From Chalciporus piperatus (lineage: Eukaryota > Basidiomycota > Agaricomycetes > Boletales > Boletaceae): a stretch of 42,243 bases of DNA. A program made the position numbers and the translations under genes. This document shows, in pieces, positions 22,940 to 36,000 of this stretch. Under the pieces are notes generated by a model. It was not told where the DNA came from. It did no database searches and worked only from the letters and a program-made list of their open reading frames with translations. The stretch lies in NCBI GenBank assembly GCA_038093975.1, contig JBBPTG010000209.1:1-42243 (forward strand), written 5' to 3'. The first letter of the stretch is position 1. Every line of letters begins with the position of its first letter.

Positions 22940-25676
22940 TCACTCATACGCCACCTCGACCAACAAATTCGCACTCATCAACACCACATACGCCACGATC
23001 AAAAACACGCCCCAGCGCCTCGACAAAAAATAGCCATTCATGGGCACCACGAACAGCGTCGTCAACAACAAGACGAGCAAGCCCACCGCGCTCGCGATGA
23101 GCGTCGGCGTGAAATGGAGGTCGTAGGGTTTGCCCTCGTTGTGGTTGATGACGTACGAACCGGAGATGCCGATGCCGAGGAGGATGTTGACCATGGGACC
23201 GCCGAAGCAGGCGGAGAAACCCATGATGGGGGCGAAGACCTGTCGAGGGGGGGCGAGTAAGTGGGCGGAGGGGGCGAGTAAGTAAGTGGGTGAAGGAGGA
23301 TGAGATGGACAGGAGGGGAGGGGGACGTACAGCTACACTCGTGTTGGCGACGAGATCTGCGAGCGAGTTTCCAACGGCGAAAATGGTAAGACCGATGATG
23401 GCATCCGAGAGACCAAAGATGAAGCCGAGCGTCTGAATAACACAAATCGATGATGATGATGATGAGCGCGCCATCGACGATTCAGAAATCGAGAGAGAAC
23501 ACCCACTTGGAGAACATTGACAACTTCATCGGCAATGGCCATGATCCACACGACAGAGACGAGGAAACCCATCGAACATCTCGCCATCTGAGCAGTAGGA
23601 TGCAAACCCGAGTTCGAGAAAACTAGCACTGATATCGCCATCACGAATCCCCCAATACCTGTCCCAATCAACCACCATACGAGACCCTTACTCCCATCTG
23701 CGCTCGGAGTCAGTAACTACTACGACATGCAACACAACTCGGAAAAACGACTCACTGAACAGCACTCCGACACAAAACAGAGGTCCGAGGATACATTGAA
23801 CGGCCATCAACCACTTATTATACTCGATCTCGTGAAGATCCTCCTGAACTTCGTGTTCAGCGATCAACGCTTGCTCGACGCCTTCTTCATCGGATTCAGA
23901 GAGGCGGGAATCATGGAACCTCTTTTCCTCGTGCGAGCCGTCGACTCCATAGGGTGTGACGACGACAGGAAGTGTCAATGTCAGGGCCAACACTGCCGGA
24001 GCAGCGAGCAGTGCAACGGTTTTTCCGGTGAACGTCTTTGATTTGAAGTGGTGAAGTGATGGGAAAATGATATGCCACGTCTGCGCAAGCACGTTCCATA
24101 CGCGCTGACATCGTGTTGGAGGCGCCTGGTCCTCCACCTCTGTCGATGCTTGAGATTCGGTTGGAGAGGCTGGAGTGTGTGAGATGGAAGGAATGGTAGG
24201 AATGGAGAGTGGTGTATGTGCACCACCCTCGTCGTGGATGGGCGACAGCGCTCCTTCGTGATCTCTCTCCTCAGGTATCGACGTGCGCAATAGTTGAGGT
24301 GATCGCTCGTTCAAAGGAACACCTAATACCCCCTCCCACTCTTCGGCTTCGGGCGTTCGTCCAGAGACGGAGTCTGAGCGTGAATGTCGGTGACGAGGGT
24401 GGTAATGACCACCTGCGTAAGGCGTCACGGGGGAGTCGAACATGTTGAGAGAGGAGCTCGCGGCCTGAGTCTGGAGTGAGGAAACCACTTGTCGGAATTC
24501 TATAGCACCGACGAGAGAAAATGATGGCATTTGTGTCAAATGCGACGGAGAGCTGATTGGCGAAGGTGTGCGGGACTGAGGTCGCATCGGGAGCTGAGTT
24601 TGTACGCGAGGTACGGTGGGTGCGGAGATAGATCTGACGCGTACAGGTGTTGGGGATGCAAGTAGTACAGTCAGGCTATCTGAGGTAGGCGGCGCGGGTG
24701 AGACTAGAGAGTCAAAATGAGCACAGCGAGCAGTATGTGCCACTTGAGAACTCACCAACATCGGTGTAACGTTCGGGTTCGGGTTCGTCCATGTACTCTC
24801 CGCGTATGGTCGCTTCGATGCGACGTTTCTTCTCTCTACGATTTACCCACCATCCGCCGACGATGACGGTCAAAGCGTAGAAAACGTACAAGACGACGAG
24901 CAAGACTGATTCCAGTTCGGTAATCTCACCATCATGGAGAATAAAAAGAAGTATGGCGACGGCCAGGGTGAAAAATCCGACATCACGAAGGAAGGGGATA
25001 GGTTCGACCTTGAATGGACGAATGATGCACATTGATCCGACGACGCAGGAAACGATAAACGAGGCTGCTCCAAGAAGCTCACCGACAGCCAAGCCACCTG
25101 AATTGGCACGCATCGCAGAAAAAGTGGCGAAAACGTCCGGACTGGCATTTCCGAAGGCTAGGAGAGTTACGCCGGCCACATCTTCGTCTAAACCGAGAAA
25201 TTGAGCGATTGCGGCGAGGTTTGGAGTGAAAAAGTCCGAAGCAGATATGCCGAGTGTGGAGAAGAGAAATACCGTCCAGAAGATGAGAGCAGTGAATATA
25301 AATGGTCGAACGGATGGATCAGCGCAGAAATATATCTGTAGATATGAGATGGAGAGGACGGTGTCTGAAGTTGGACACTGTTCCTGGACATGGAGACACT
25401 GGTCCGCGGTGAGTTCGAAGTCGAGTGGTCGACACTAGTTGAAAACGAGGATAAGGAGTGAGGGGGATGCCGATGAGTGAAATGTGTAGCTACCTCTGTT
25501 TCATTGACAGGCACGTCAAAAGATAGGGTCGTAAATGGGTTTCGTCTCCATAGAGATATTTCGCGATGTTGCGCTAGTTGGTACTCGTAAGTTGGTTGCG
25601 CATACCTGCTCTGAGACCAGAGAACGCAGTTGATGATGAGACAAGCGACGAAGAAAGCTTTGGCGTTCGAGGCCAT
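22940..25676 (-). CDS. Na+/Ca2+ exchanger, NCLX (SLC8B1)-like
   Basis: A multi-exon minus-strand gene encoding a long membrane protein. It opens with a hydrophobic signal-like segment (MASNAKAFFVACLIINCVLW), then a Cys-bearing lumenal stretch (FELTADQCLHVQEQC). The first alpha repeat reads GVTLLAFGNASPDVFATFSA, the second GLTIFAVGNSLADLVANT and GFSACFGGPMVNILLG; these carry the ion-coordinating acidic and polar residues of cation/Ca2+ exchangers. Between them lies a large cytosolic loop (about 23900-24760) rich in Ser/Pro/Thr with no recognised domain. Further transmembrane helices include LLVLLLTTLFVVPMNGYF and VFLIVAYVVLMSANLLV before the stop at 22940. The arrangement matches the NCLX family, including the yeast YDL206W type, which exchanges Na+ or H+ for Ca2+ in organelle membranes. 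Ion specificity and location are inferred. Confidence 0.87.
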
Positions 25677-26237
25677 GGATGTGGTTAACGAGCAAGTTGG
25701 TCTACCATTCGGGTTGCGATCTGACAAGGATGTGACCTTGTTTTTGGGCCGGAGACTTGCTGCAACGCTGGCAGATGAGTCGGACTGTCAGACCAAGGCC
25801 GCCAGCAACTACGGCGCAGGGCCGAGCTGGTGCATTCAATGATTACGTCATCTCTGTTAGATTGACAAACGGCGAAAGTGCGATTGGAACGTGTTAATCA
25901 CTCATTTCCGCACGACGAAGCAGCGTGCAAAATGGATGGAAAATGTGTACATGCGGTCGAGGCGTGTGGAAAGTTGGTTGGCATGCGCGAAATCGTCGCC
26001 TGGAATGACCACGATGTTTGAGTAGATCGGTACTAGTCTCGGTGTTGTGTTATGCTAGTCGGCTAGTCGCTTTGGCGTTTGGGTGTGTCCCAGTGTGCAG
26101 TGATCTTCGCAACCAGCTCATCGCCCCGCCCGCACTATAACCATCCAACACTGCAGAAATCTCCACTATCACTGACTACATCTAATCAGCATTCATCTTC
26201 AATCAACCACCACCTCATCCGCAGCTAGGGAGCCAAG
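25677..26237. promoter_or_regulatory. Divergent promoter region, exchanger / PFK
   Basis: The 561 bases between divergent starts. The last 100 bases before the phosphofructokinase ATG are pyrimidine- and CA-rich (26140-26220), as is common near transcription starts of highly expressed fungal glycolytic genes, and the ATG has a favourable context (agccaagATGA). No clear TATA box was seen. Confidence 0.45.
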
Positions 26238-29200
26238 ATGAAGATCGCTGTTCTCACATCCGGAGGCGACAGCGCTGGCATGAATGCCGTCGTTCGTGCC
26301 GTCGTCAAAATCGGTATATTGAGGCGAGTCCGTCCCCGATGTTCGGTCTCACTTGCTGTCGTTCTCACATGTCCTCTAAATTCCCATATACCCCAACCGT
26401 GGCATCTCGAACCCACCCACGATCACGTTCATGATCCATCATTATCTCCAATCTCGACAGAGGATGCGAGACATATATCGTCCGTGAAGGATACGAAGGA
26501 CTCGTTCGCGGAAACACCCAGGACCACATCTCTTACGATGAGCCTCTCGCAGATCCGAATGCAGCCCAAAACATCCAGGGAGCCGCAAAAACGAATATAT
26601 TCGAAAACTTGCGTTTTGGTGACGGTGACCTCCTACGCGATGGCACCTCGGACTACCCAAGCAGTCGTTCCCTCAAAGGTCGCTACATCGTCCGTGTCGG
26701 ATTCGATGATGTTCGAGGCTGGTTTGCAGATGTGGGTGGTTCCCCTCTTGTGATGCGATGGGTTCAGATGGGTTCAAGACGAGTTGATGCGCATATAGGG
26801 TGGTACACTCATCGGAACAGCACGCTCAAAAACCTTCCGTACCCCAGAGGGACGTATGGCGGCCGCATACAACCTCATCAAAGAAGGAATCGACGCACTC
26901 GTCGTCTGTGGTGGTGACGGTTCCCTGACCGGTGCTGACGTCTTCCGTGCTGAATGGCCCTCCGTCATCGAATCTCTCCACGCCCAGGGTAAAATCACCC
27001 AAGAACAAGTCGCCAAACACGGTCACCTTCGTATCGTCGGTCTCGTCGGTTCTATCGACAACGACATGAGTTTGACAGATTTGACGATCGGTGCAGCGAC
27101 AGCGTTGCAGAGAATCTGTGAGGCCATCGATAACATTAATTCGACGGCGTCGTCACACTCGAGAGCCTTCGTGCTCGAGGTTATGGGTAGGCATTGTGGC
27201 TGGCTCGCGTTGCTTGCAGGTGTCAGGTAAAATCGCGCTGAAGCATGTTGAAGTAGCCACGTTGATCGCGGTCTCTTAGTGGCGGAGCAGATTTCATTTT
27301 CATCCCTGAGCGCCCTCCAGAGGTGAATCCATGGGAGGACCACATGTGCGAAACGATCAAACGCGTAGGTTCTTCCTCGTGACTGGTCGGGACATTTCTG
27401 ATTGTCTACTAGCATCGTCAAGTTGGCAAGCGCAAGACGATCGTCATCGTCGCTGAAGGTGCCCACGATGCCAATCTACAACCTATCCGCGCCGACTATG
27501 TCAAGGATGTCCTCGCCGACCGCCTAGGACTGGACACACGTGTCACGACTCTCGGGCACACGCAACGTGGAGGTAAACCCTGTGCGCTGGACCGCACTCT
27601 GGTAAGACACCGTGAACGAGTATTACAAATGCTCTGACTTCTCATTCCGTGCAGCCAACAATACAGGGCGTGGAAGCTGTGAACGCTCTATTGGAAGCCA
27701 CTCCGGAAACACCTTCGTACATGATTGGAATTCGGGAAAACAAGATTACACGTGTGCCCCTCATGGAAGCCGTCACGATGGTGTGGTTCAATGCACATAT
27801 CGACGCATATACACTGCTCACTGTCATCTTTTCTAGACTCGTGCTGTCGCAGAAGCGATTGCTCAGAAGGATTTCGCAAAAGCGATGTCTTTGCGCGACC
27901 CTGAATTCCAACAGAGCTTGGAGAACTTCTTCACGACGTCGACATTGTACACTGAGAAGCAGTTACCAGAGAGCAAGGTCAGTCAGTCGGAGTTTCTTGA
28001 AAAGTCGACATCCTCTGACGGTTTCACAGCGAATGCGAGTCGCAATTATGCAGTAAGATACCCCATCATGTTCAGTTGACGTTTCCCTGATCTTATCTCG
28101 ATCGCAGCGTGGGTGCGCCCGCAGGAGGCATGAATGCCGCGACACGTGCTGCCGTACGCTACTGCATCAAACAAGGTCACACCCCACTCGCCGTGCACAA
28201 CGGTTTCCGTGGTCTTCTCGACGACCACATCCACGAACTCTCATGGCTCGGCGTAGACGGTTGGACCTCGCGCGGTGGTTCTGAACTCGGCACAAACCGT
28301 ACCCTTCCAGACATCGACCTCGGTGCCGTCGCCTCTCGTTTCCAAGAACACAACTTCCACGCGCTGATGCTCATCGGTGGTTTCGAAGCCTTCAACGCGT
28401 TATTGATCCTCGAGAACGGGCGAAAGTTTTACCCCGCGTTCAACATCCCGATGGTTCATTTGCCCGCGACGATATCGAACAACGTACCGCTGACGGAGTT
28501 TAGTTTGGGGAGCGACACGAGTTTGAATGCGTTGGTGGATGCTTGTGATTCGATCAAGCAAAGTGCATCGGCGAGTAGGAATAGGGTGTTTGTGGTGGAG
28601 ACGCAGGGGGGGAAGTGTGGGTATATTGCGACGATGGGTGCGTTGGCGGTGCGTGTATTTCTTTTTCTGTGGGACTGGCGGAAGATGGTCCGAGTCTGAA
28701 CACGCACGACGATAGACGGGTGCTTCGTTGGTGTATACGCCTGAACAAGGGATCGATCTTGATTTGTTACGTGAAGATGTCAAGTTCCTCAAGCTTCGGT
28801 ACGGGCTTGACGTCAAAGGCAGGAGTGAAGGACGTCTCGTCATCCGGTACGCCCTATTCCCTCTCACCCTCACCCTCGCCCTCACCCTCGCCCATCGATA
28901 TCTAACGCGTTACCTACAATTAGCAACGAATGCGCCTCGACGGTCTACACCACCGACGTGATCACCAAAATGTTCAAAGAAGAAGGCGGCTCCCTCTTCG
29001 ACTCCCGTTCCGCCTCTCTCGGGCACACCCTCCAAGGCGGCGTCCCCTCCCCCATGGACCGCGCCCGCGCCGCCCGTCTCTCCATCCGGTGCATGTCCTT
29101 CCTCGAAGAACACCACGAACGTCTCTCGGCCCAGCCTTCGAAGGTGAAGGTCGCCCCGGGGGACAGCGCGGCCGTGATTACGATACAGGAGAGTGCGATC

Positions 29201-29326
29201 AAGTGGGTACCGGTTCAGGAGATGGTGCAGCATGCGGATATGAAGAATAGGAGGGGAAAGAAGGTTTGGTGGGCGGATGTGAAACATTTGGTGGAGGCGC
29301 TTGCTGGGAGGTCCGAGTTGGTGTGA
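26238..29326 (+). CDS. PFK1: 6-phosphofructokinase, complete
   Basis: Eleven exons (26238-26323, 26461-26731, 26799-27226, 27280-27364, 27413-27601, 27655-27780, 27837-27977, 28030-28052, 28108-28648, 28716-28846, 28924-29326) give 807 residues. This is the ATP-dependent eukaryotic enzyme with two fused halves. The N-half begins [20 protein letters not shown] and carries [13 protein letters not shown], the catalytic loop GSIDNDM and [12 protein letters not shown]. The C-half starts [20 protein letters not shown] and carries [28 protein letters not shown] and [11 protein letters not shown]. It phosphorylates fructose 6-phosphate, the committed step of glycolysis. Intron 1 appears to use a GC donor (AG|gcgagt, 26324), which restores the conserved GILRGCE. 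A C/T repeat lies in the intron near 28856-28892. No lesion was found, so this is the functional copy of a local duplication. Confidence 0.93.
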
Positions 29327-30043
29327 GAGTGAGAGTGAACTGTTGTGAGAGTAGGGGTTCGATAAAAATCGGAGGGTAAAATGGGATAGAACTTGTACAA
29401 TGAGCAGAGCTCGAGATGAGAGACGTAGATCGATTGTACGACGAGATAAGCTTGTGCTGTATTCACCGTTGCGGAGATATTTCCGAAGTCTCGAGCGAAC
29501 CAACGGCTTCTTGCCGACCATGCTCAGCGTCTTACCCTTTACGACGAGCCTCGTCACTGTTTACACGGTAGATCAGTGAATTTGTTTGCGGCAATACCCA
29601 CTGCTTGTGCATGTCATTTCACCCCCATTCCAGCTTGTCGCTTTCTGTGATCAGTTCATTCACTCGCCGTCACACTCTCAGATTGATTAGCATACTTTTT
29701 GATCTGATCCGGATACCCGCTTTTCGTGTTTACCTTACACTCTGAATCGCGACCGTCACGACCACTTACGATCCTACAAGTACCCTAGTAATATCTAAAT
29801 TTCACGGAGTCATCACAAACTCTCGCGGGGTGAAAGGAAGTGAATTGGCAAGATCACCTCGGGTATATAGTATTAGTATTCCACAGCAAAGTTACATGAG
29901 AAACTAGCATCTTCAGACGGACAGCACGATTACTATGTTCCCTCCTTTTTCTTCTTCTTCTTCGCGCCTCCGTCCCCCCGCTGCCCGTTTTGTTAGCCCC
30001 CTTCTTTGGCTTCTCGAACCCATCGTCCTCCTGCTGCCAGTGC
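29327..30043. other. Convergent 3' intergenic region
   Basis: Holds the PFK 3' UTR (about 29327-29460, also present in the truncated copy) and the 3' region of the C2-TPR-Hsp70 gene. No gene is recognised. Confidence 0.5.
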
Positions 30044-33000
30044 TTATCTGCCGTTGGTGGTAGGATTGTTTGTCGCAGATGGCTCCATACTAGATGACGC
30101 TGGTTCCTCTGCGGACACTTCCGGGGCAGAAGCCTGGGCTGCAGTCTCCGGTGCAGCGTCTGGCGCAACAGAGACAGGGTCTACAGTTGCAGGCTCGGAA
30201 GCGGGTTCATTAGCCCCTTCGACAGCGGCAGCAGCGGGTTCTATTTGCTCCCCAGCTTGAGGCTCGGTTGGGTTTTGCAATGGATCCAGCTCGATTTGGT
30301 TCGGGGTCTCCCCACCAAAGATCGAGCCGGAGCTATTGGAGAGGTCAGAACCAGAGGAAGGCGCAGATAAATCCCGGCTTGAAAACGTGCTAGCCGCTCC
30401 TCCAAAGCCGATGCTGAGAGACATGGAAGATGGTTCTGTCGTTTGTTGTTCAGCCGTAATGGTGCGATCCCAAGTGTCTCCCCATGAATTGAAAGCATCT
30501 CCCGTTCCGGTAGCAGCCTCCGCGCCGGAATTCTCAGACGTGCCGAATGCATCGAACACGCCGCCGTCCGAGTTGGCAGTAGCACCGGCGGCTAACTGCG
30601 ACGTGTTTGATACGGTCTGGGTCTCGGCGAGCTCGATTTGCTCAGTGGTTGATTCCACAGTTTCTGTACTGTCAAATCCCCGGCCTCCCCCAGTTTCTGA
30701 AGCAAGTTGTTCTGGCGGAACAGTGTCGGCAGGGGTGCGAGCAGCGTCGGCGGCAGTATTGTCTTTGGAGTGAGAAATCTCCACGGACAGGTCTTTGGTG
30801 ATGACGGCAGGCTCCTCAGGCGCCGGTGGAGGTGCTGCAGTTGCACCCTCGAAGAACGATTGAGCCTCACCAGAGGGCATTCTGGCCCTAAGCTTCGTGG
30901 GCTTCGTACGACCTACGGATCTTGGTGGTGCAAGAGGTGAGGCAACGGGAGTGACTGCCTTAGACTGAGATCCCCAGGCGGAAGTAAGAGCCTGAGCGAG
31001 GCCGTTGGGGTTCTTGTCGATTGTGGTATCGGCGAGGTCCATTGGCGATGTGGGTTTGTTCGTGTCTTCGGGGTAGGTGTCCGTCTCATCTTCATCGGCG
31101 CGATGACCACTTTCGCTGTACACGATAGACGCCGGACCGCTGGAAAGAGTTTAGTCGACGAAGCGATGGAGCTGGCGCTGCAACGACTTACTAATTTGTC
31201 TCTCCCTGTACGGACAAAAGTTAAATTTGATACTGGGAACATGCAGACGAGTACGCACGTTGTCGTTCCATTCGATCCGTGCCTTGAACTCAGTCAAACC
31301 AAAGTGGATCTCGACGCTGAAGACGATTGTCCAATATGTCTTGCCGTTCCTCCCAGACTTTGGCTCCGCGCTTCCGCTAAGGGGTGACAAATCCGCGCGC
31401 ACGACGCAAAGAGTGGAGTACTCCTCTACAGGGAAAATTTAGCCTAAGGGGGTAGACTACGGTGATTCACACCTTACCGGAGTGCCTCAGGATCCATGGA
31501 GGGATCGTATCACCCCCGCGGTAACACCACATCTCGACTTCAAATACAGAAAGAGTTGACAGATTCGTGAGTTCTGTACAATATTTGCGTGTGAAGACGG
31601 TCGACTCTTTCACTTTTACACCCTGCAAAGGAGGTTTAATATCCGAGAGTCGATGGAATGGAAACCCATACTCTTGCGAGAATGCAGTCAAAAGCGTCTG
31701 GGAGAAGTTTCGTCCCGGAGGGGAGTTCGCAGAGTCTCTCCTGCCGGGAAACGTGTTCCTGATCATTAGGATCATATTCCCGCAGATATTCCAGGCCGTA
31801 CATGAACTTGGACACTCTTGCAGAGACATGATGATCGCAGTAGAAGCCCAGGGCCCCATCTGCTACAGCCTTGGACCTGCAAAGGGAATCCAATGAGTCC
31901 CGATGCAATCATTATACAGCAACCCCGACAGATTCACGTTTGATTATCCGATCTGCTGACGGTGATCTTCACAGACGCGAGGCGTTCTTGGAGTTGACTA
32001 AAGAGCCAAGGGCTAGCTGCAAATCCTCCGACCAGCCATACAGACTGACGAGAATACGATCGAGTGAAGATAAGCACAGATATAGAAGCGGAAGGACCCA
32101 CCTTGATGATCCCTTGGGATGCTACTACCTGAGATTCGATCGACGTTACAGCAGCCTGGATAGAGGGCTCAAACAGATCCGCTACCTCCGCACTGAATGG
32201 TCTCAGCTAGGATCCCAAAAGAAGTGAAAGAAGTCGCGTACCCCGTGAGCTTGAGAATACCACTACGTATTCCTACGGAGAGATCCTTGTCCAGCGGGGA
32301 ACCGAACGGAACCCACTGGATGTCATTCTTGTCACGAAACAGGCGCCCCGTCGTCTCATCGAATCGTTTGGTGATGTGGTCAATTGAGTCGGAGCTCCCG
32401 TATTTGGAGCTCTTGAGTTTCTCTAACTAGATGTCAACGTCGTCATCGAATAGGGATGGTTCAACGTACCTGCCAAGAACTCCCTTGCCCTCCGACTCAC
32501 GAAGACAGAGCCGGCAAAAATACCTGTCGGAACCATAACTGAATTTAGCCATACGCGCTGTGCTCTGGGGAGGAAGGGACTGACAGTCTGGAGGCGCTAT
32601 TTCTTCTATCACCAGGGGATTTGTGCCGCGAACTGCATAGGAACTGATGTCAAGCATTCCTCCACCTGCATCAGCCACGAGGAAGCCGTGCCTAGATTGA
32701 TTCTAAGGTAAAGTGACAAGGAGAATGAACATGAGAAGCATCTATATGGAAAGAAGACGCATACGGAGATAACCTCAGCGGGGGAAAGACCGCTCTGAAC
32801 ACATGCATGGAGACTTGCTTCCCCTTCCGTGACGAACCGGATCCGCGCACGTCCATTGTCAGTGTCGGGAATCAGTCCACCGTGTACTGCAGCGCGTCGC
32901 ATCTTCGTTTGCTGGGCACCCTCCCATCCATTCGGATGACTCAGGACGAACTCGATATTGTGCTCTACCGCTCGCCACAAAGCACTACCGTCTGCGTGAG

Positions 33001-36000
33001 TGTCGATGACGAATTTACGGGTGCAGTTGAACAGGTAACGAAGAAAATCCCCAAAGACATCGACAGCCGTCTTGTTGCGGGGAAGAGCGCTGAGTCGCAT
33101 TCCGTTCATGTTCAGTTTCATCGATTTGGGCCGCAGACGAAGCTTGAATCTGCACAGGACGTTGACACGTTTACAGATAACGAACGAGATGTGACGTACA
33201 GCTCTGCCTTGATCCAAAACTCGTCTTCTGCTTGTGATAAGATGAACGTGTTGTCTGCCTCTGCTCCAGCACACATGACGTTTCCGCCCCTGTCGTAATA
33301 AAGGATGGATGGAACCTTGCTATTTCCCGCGACATGTTCTTGGCCAGGGAATCTGCCCAGGGCGAGGGGTAAGAGACGCGTCAGACAAAGCTACGCGCCA
33401 CACACGAAAGAACATACCTTGTGACGCCGTAAATATTTGGAATTTTGCCTGGTTCGAGGATTGCATATGAGACACCGCTAAAGGTGGTCCCGACGTCGAG
33501 AGCGATGACCAGAGCGTGCGAAGTCCCTGTGTAGGGCTTTCGCATGTCGGCGACTTTTGTAGGGACGAGTGAGAGAGAACGGGTAAGGTCATTGCGATAG
33601 GTAGCGTAGTTAGGATGGTCATGGGGGGTGAGCCGAATAGCATCTTCATGCAGTTTGATTGCGTGTTTGATGTCGTGAACATCTCCAAGGTGGGAGAAGC
33701 GAGCCCTAAATGCAACACCCAGGCTGTTGAGATGACGAGGAAGAGTAGGGTGGTCACAGGGGGTGAGCTTTACAGCGTCTTCGTGCCTTTCAACTGCTTG
33801 TTCGAGGTCATGGGTATCGCCCACATGCTCAAAACGAGCCATATACGAGAGACCGAGGTCGTTGAGATACATGGCATAGTTCGGATCGTGCCGAGGGGTG
33901 AGCTCTACAGCGTCTTCGTGCCTTTCAATTGCTTGTTCGAGATCGTCGGTATCGCCCACATGCTCAAAACGAGCCAAATACGAGAGACCGAGGTCATCTA
34001 GATACATGGCATAGTTCGGATCATGCCGAGGGATGAGCTTGACAGCATCCTCTTGCCTCTCGATCGCTTGCTGAATGTCAGGAAGATTGGCGAGCCGCTT
34101 GAAACGAGACCAGTTGGAGCGACCCAAGCAATTCAGATGATAGGGATAATCGGGGTTATTATGTGGGGTAAGTTCGACAGCCTCCTCCTGCCGCGCAATC
34201 GCTTGTTCGAGGTCCTTGAGATCATGGAGCCGGTTGAAACGTGAGCAGAAAGCGAGACCAAGACTGTTCAAATGGAGAGCACGGCGTGGACTGTCTAGTG
34301 GGGTGAATTGTACGGCTTCCTCCAGTCTCGCAATCGCCTGTTGAAGGTCGTGAAGATGGCCCAGTCGGTGAAATCGTGTCATTAGCGAGATGCCGAGATC
34401 GTTTAGGAGAAGAGATCGTTTAGGATGTTCCTGAGGAGTAATCTGCAGAGAGTCCTCGAGCTTCGCAATGGCTTGTTCAACGTCACCAACATCCCCGAGC
34501 AGCTTGAAGCGGGCCATGAAAGAGAGAGAGAGATCGTTAAGGAAACGAGGACGCTCGGGATGGCATTCAGGAATCAGTCGGATTGCATCCTGCTGTATCG
34601 AGATTGCTCTGTCAATGAGAGCAAGGTCCTTGAGCTGTTCAGAACAGGCTCTCAAAGAGAGACCGAGGTTATATAACCGATGAGCATAGTCAGGATGCCC
34701 GTTGGGAGTTAGCGTTATTGCACGCTCTTGCTTGGCCACCGCAGAGTTAATGTCATCAAGATCGCCAAGGTGCCTGGAGCGAGCCCTAAGCGAGACGCCC
34801 AGGTCGCAGAGATGACTAGCAAGGTTGGGGTGATGTTCTGGGGTGACGCACACACCGGCTTCATGTTTCGTGACAGCTTGCCCCAGGTCGGCGATATTCC
34901 CGAAGATGTTGAAACGAGCCATGAGGGAGTTACCGAGGTTGATCAGGTAGGTATGTTTGTCGGGGTGGTCGTCGGGGGTGCGCCTGACTGCATCTTCGAG
35001 AATTGAAATCGCCCGGTCCGCATCACCAACTTCGCGGCGTAGCTCTGAGCGCGCCAACAGTGCAACCCGAAGGTTTTCCAGCCTGTCAGGCCGGTCAAAG
35101 TACTCCTCTGGGGGTGTGCGAGTGGCCAGATCCAGCTCTAAGATTAAGTCGTCGAGTCCAACTGGGGGGTAGGAATGTACGACTCTGAGCCGTTTCAACG
35201 TTTGATGTACAAGGTCCGCAGCTCGTCGTTCGTGACGACCGTCCAGAGCGATTCTCCGCAGCTCTGTTACAAGCTGCTCAATTTCGCCTGCAATGAACTC
35301 TTGATACCCTTGTACCTGGCAATGATGCAGGAGAGCTTGAGCTAGACGTAGCAGTGTTGCAGGTCGATCGGGGTGATGAAGAGAACGAGACTCAAGGGCT
35401 TCCCGGAACAATAGAACAGCCCTATCGAGGTCAAAGGGTGCTCCATAGACCTGGGAATTGATGAACCTTCCAATCGCAAGGTTGAACAGGGCAGGGGTGC
35501 GACAGTCATACCCCGAAGGGCAAAGGTCCACTGCACGTTCGAACTGCTCGATGGAATTCTCCAAATCCTCTTTCCTGAAGGTCCTGTAGTAACGGAGAAG
35601 GGCGGCGTGACCGTTATCTGTTGCTTCCACCAAACTCGGTAAGCCTTCTGACTGTAGCTAACCATCTGTTAATCAATAGCCGGTACATAGCTCGAATGAT
35701 ACTACCTCTCTTACCTTGATATCACAGGGAATTCCAGCCAATGTGTGGTGAGGGCGGCGTCGTTCAAGTGTAAGAAGGAGCGATGGGGAAATTCCAGTTT
35801 CCTTGGGAAGGAAAGTTATCACTGCGGATTCTGAGTGTCAACGGATAGATACCCAAAATGATGCTGCTCACAGTGCGTGTTCCCAACCAACTCCTCCGAA
35901 CTAATTTCACATGTGTGAAGGACCTCTCCACGACCCAACAACGGGTCAAACTCGAAGCAAGAACATACTGAGAGTCGGACCTTGAAGGTTAAATTGGGAG

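Noticed and set aside
30336..30801. Plus-strand frames rich in Ser/Val/Ala opposite the Hsp70-fusion tail
   Set aside because: They are antisense shadows of the low-complexity exon 31139-30044, with no family resemblance or splice support.
33615..34244. Plus-strand frames opposite the TPR array
   Set aside because: Their repeated look merely mirrors the periodic minus-strand TPR codons.
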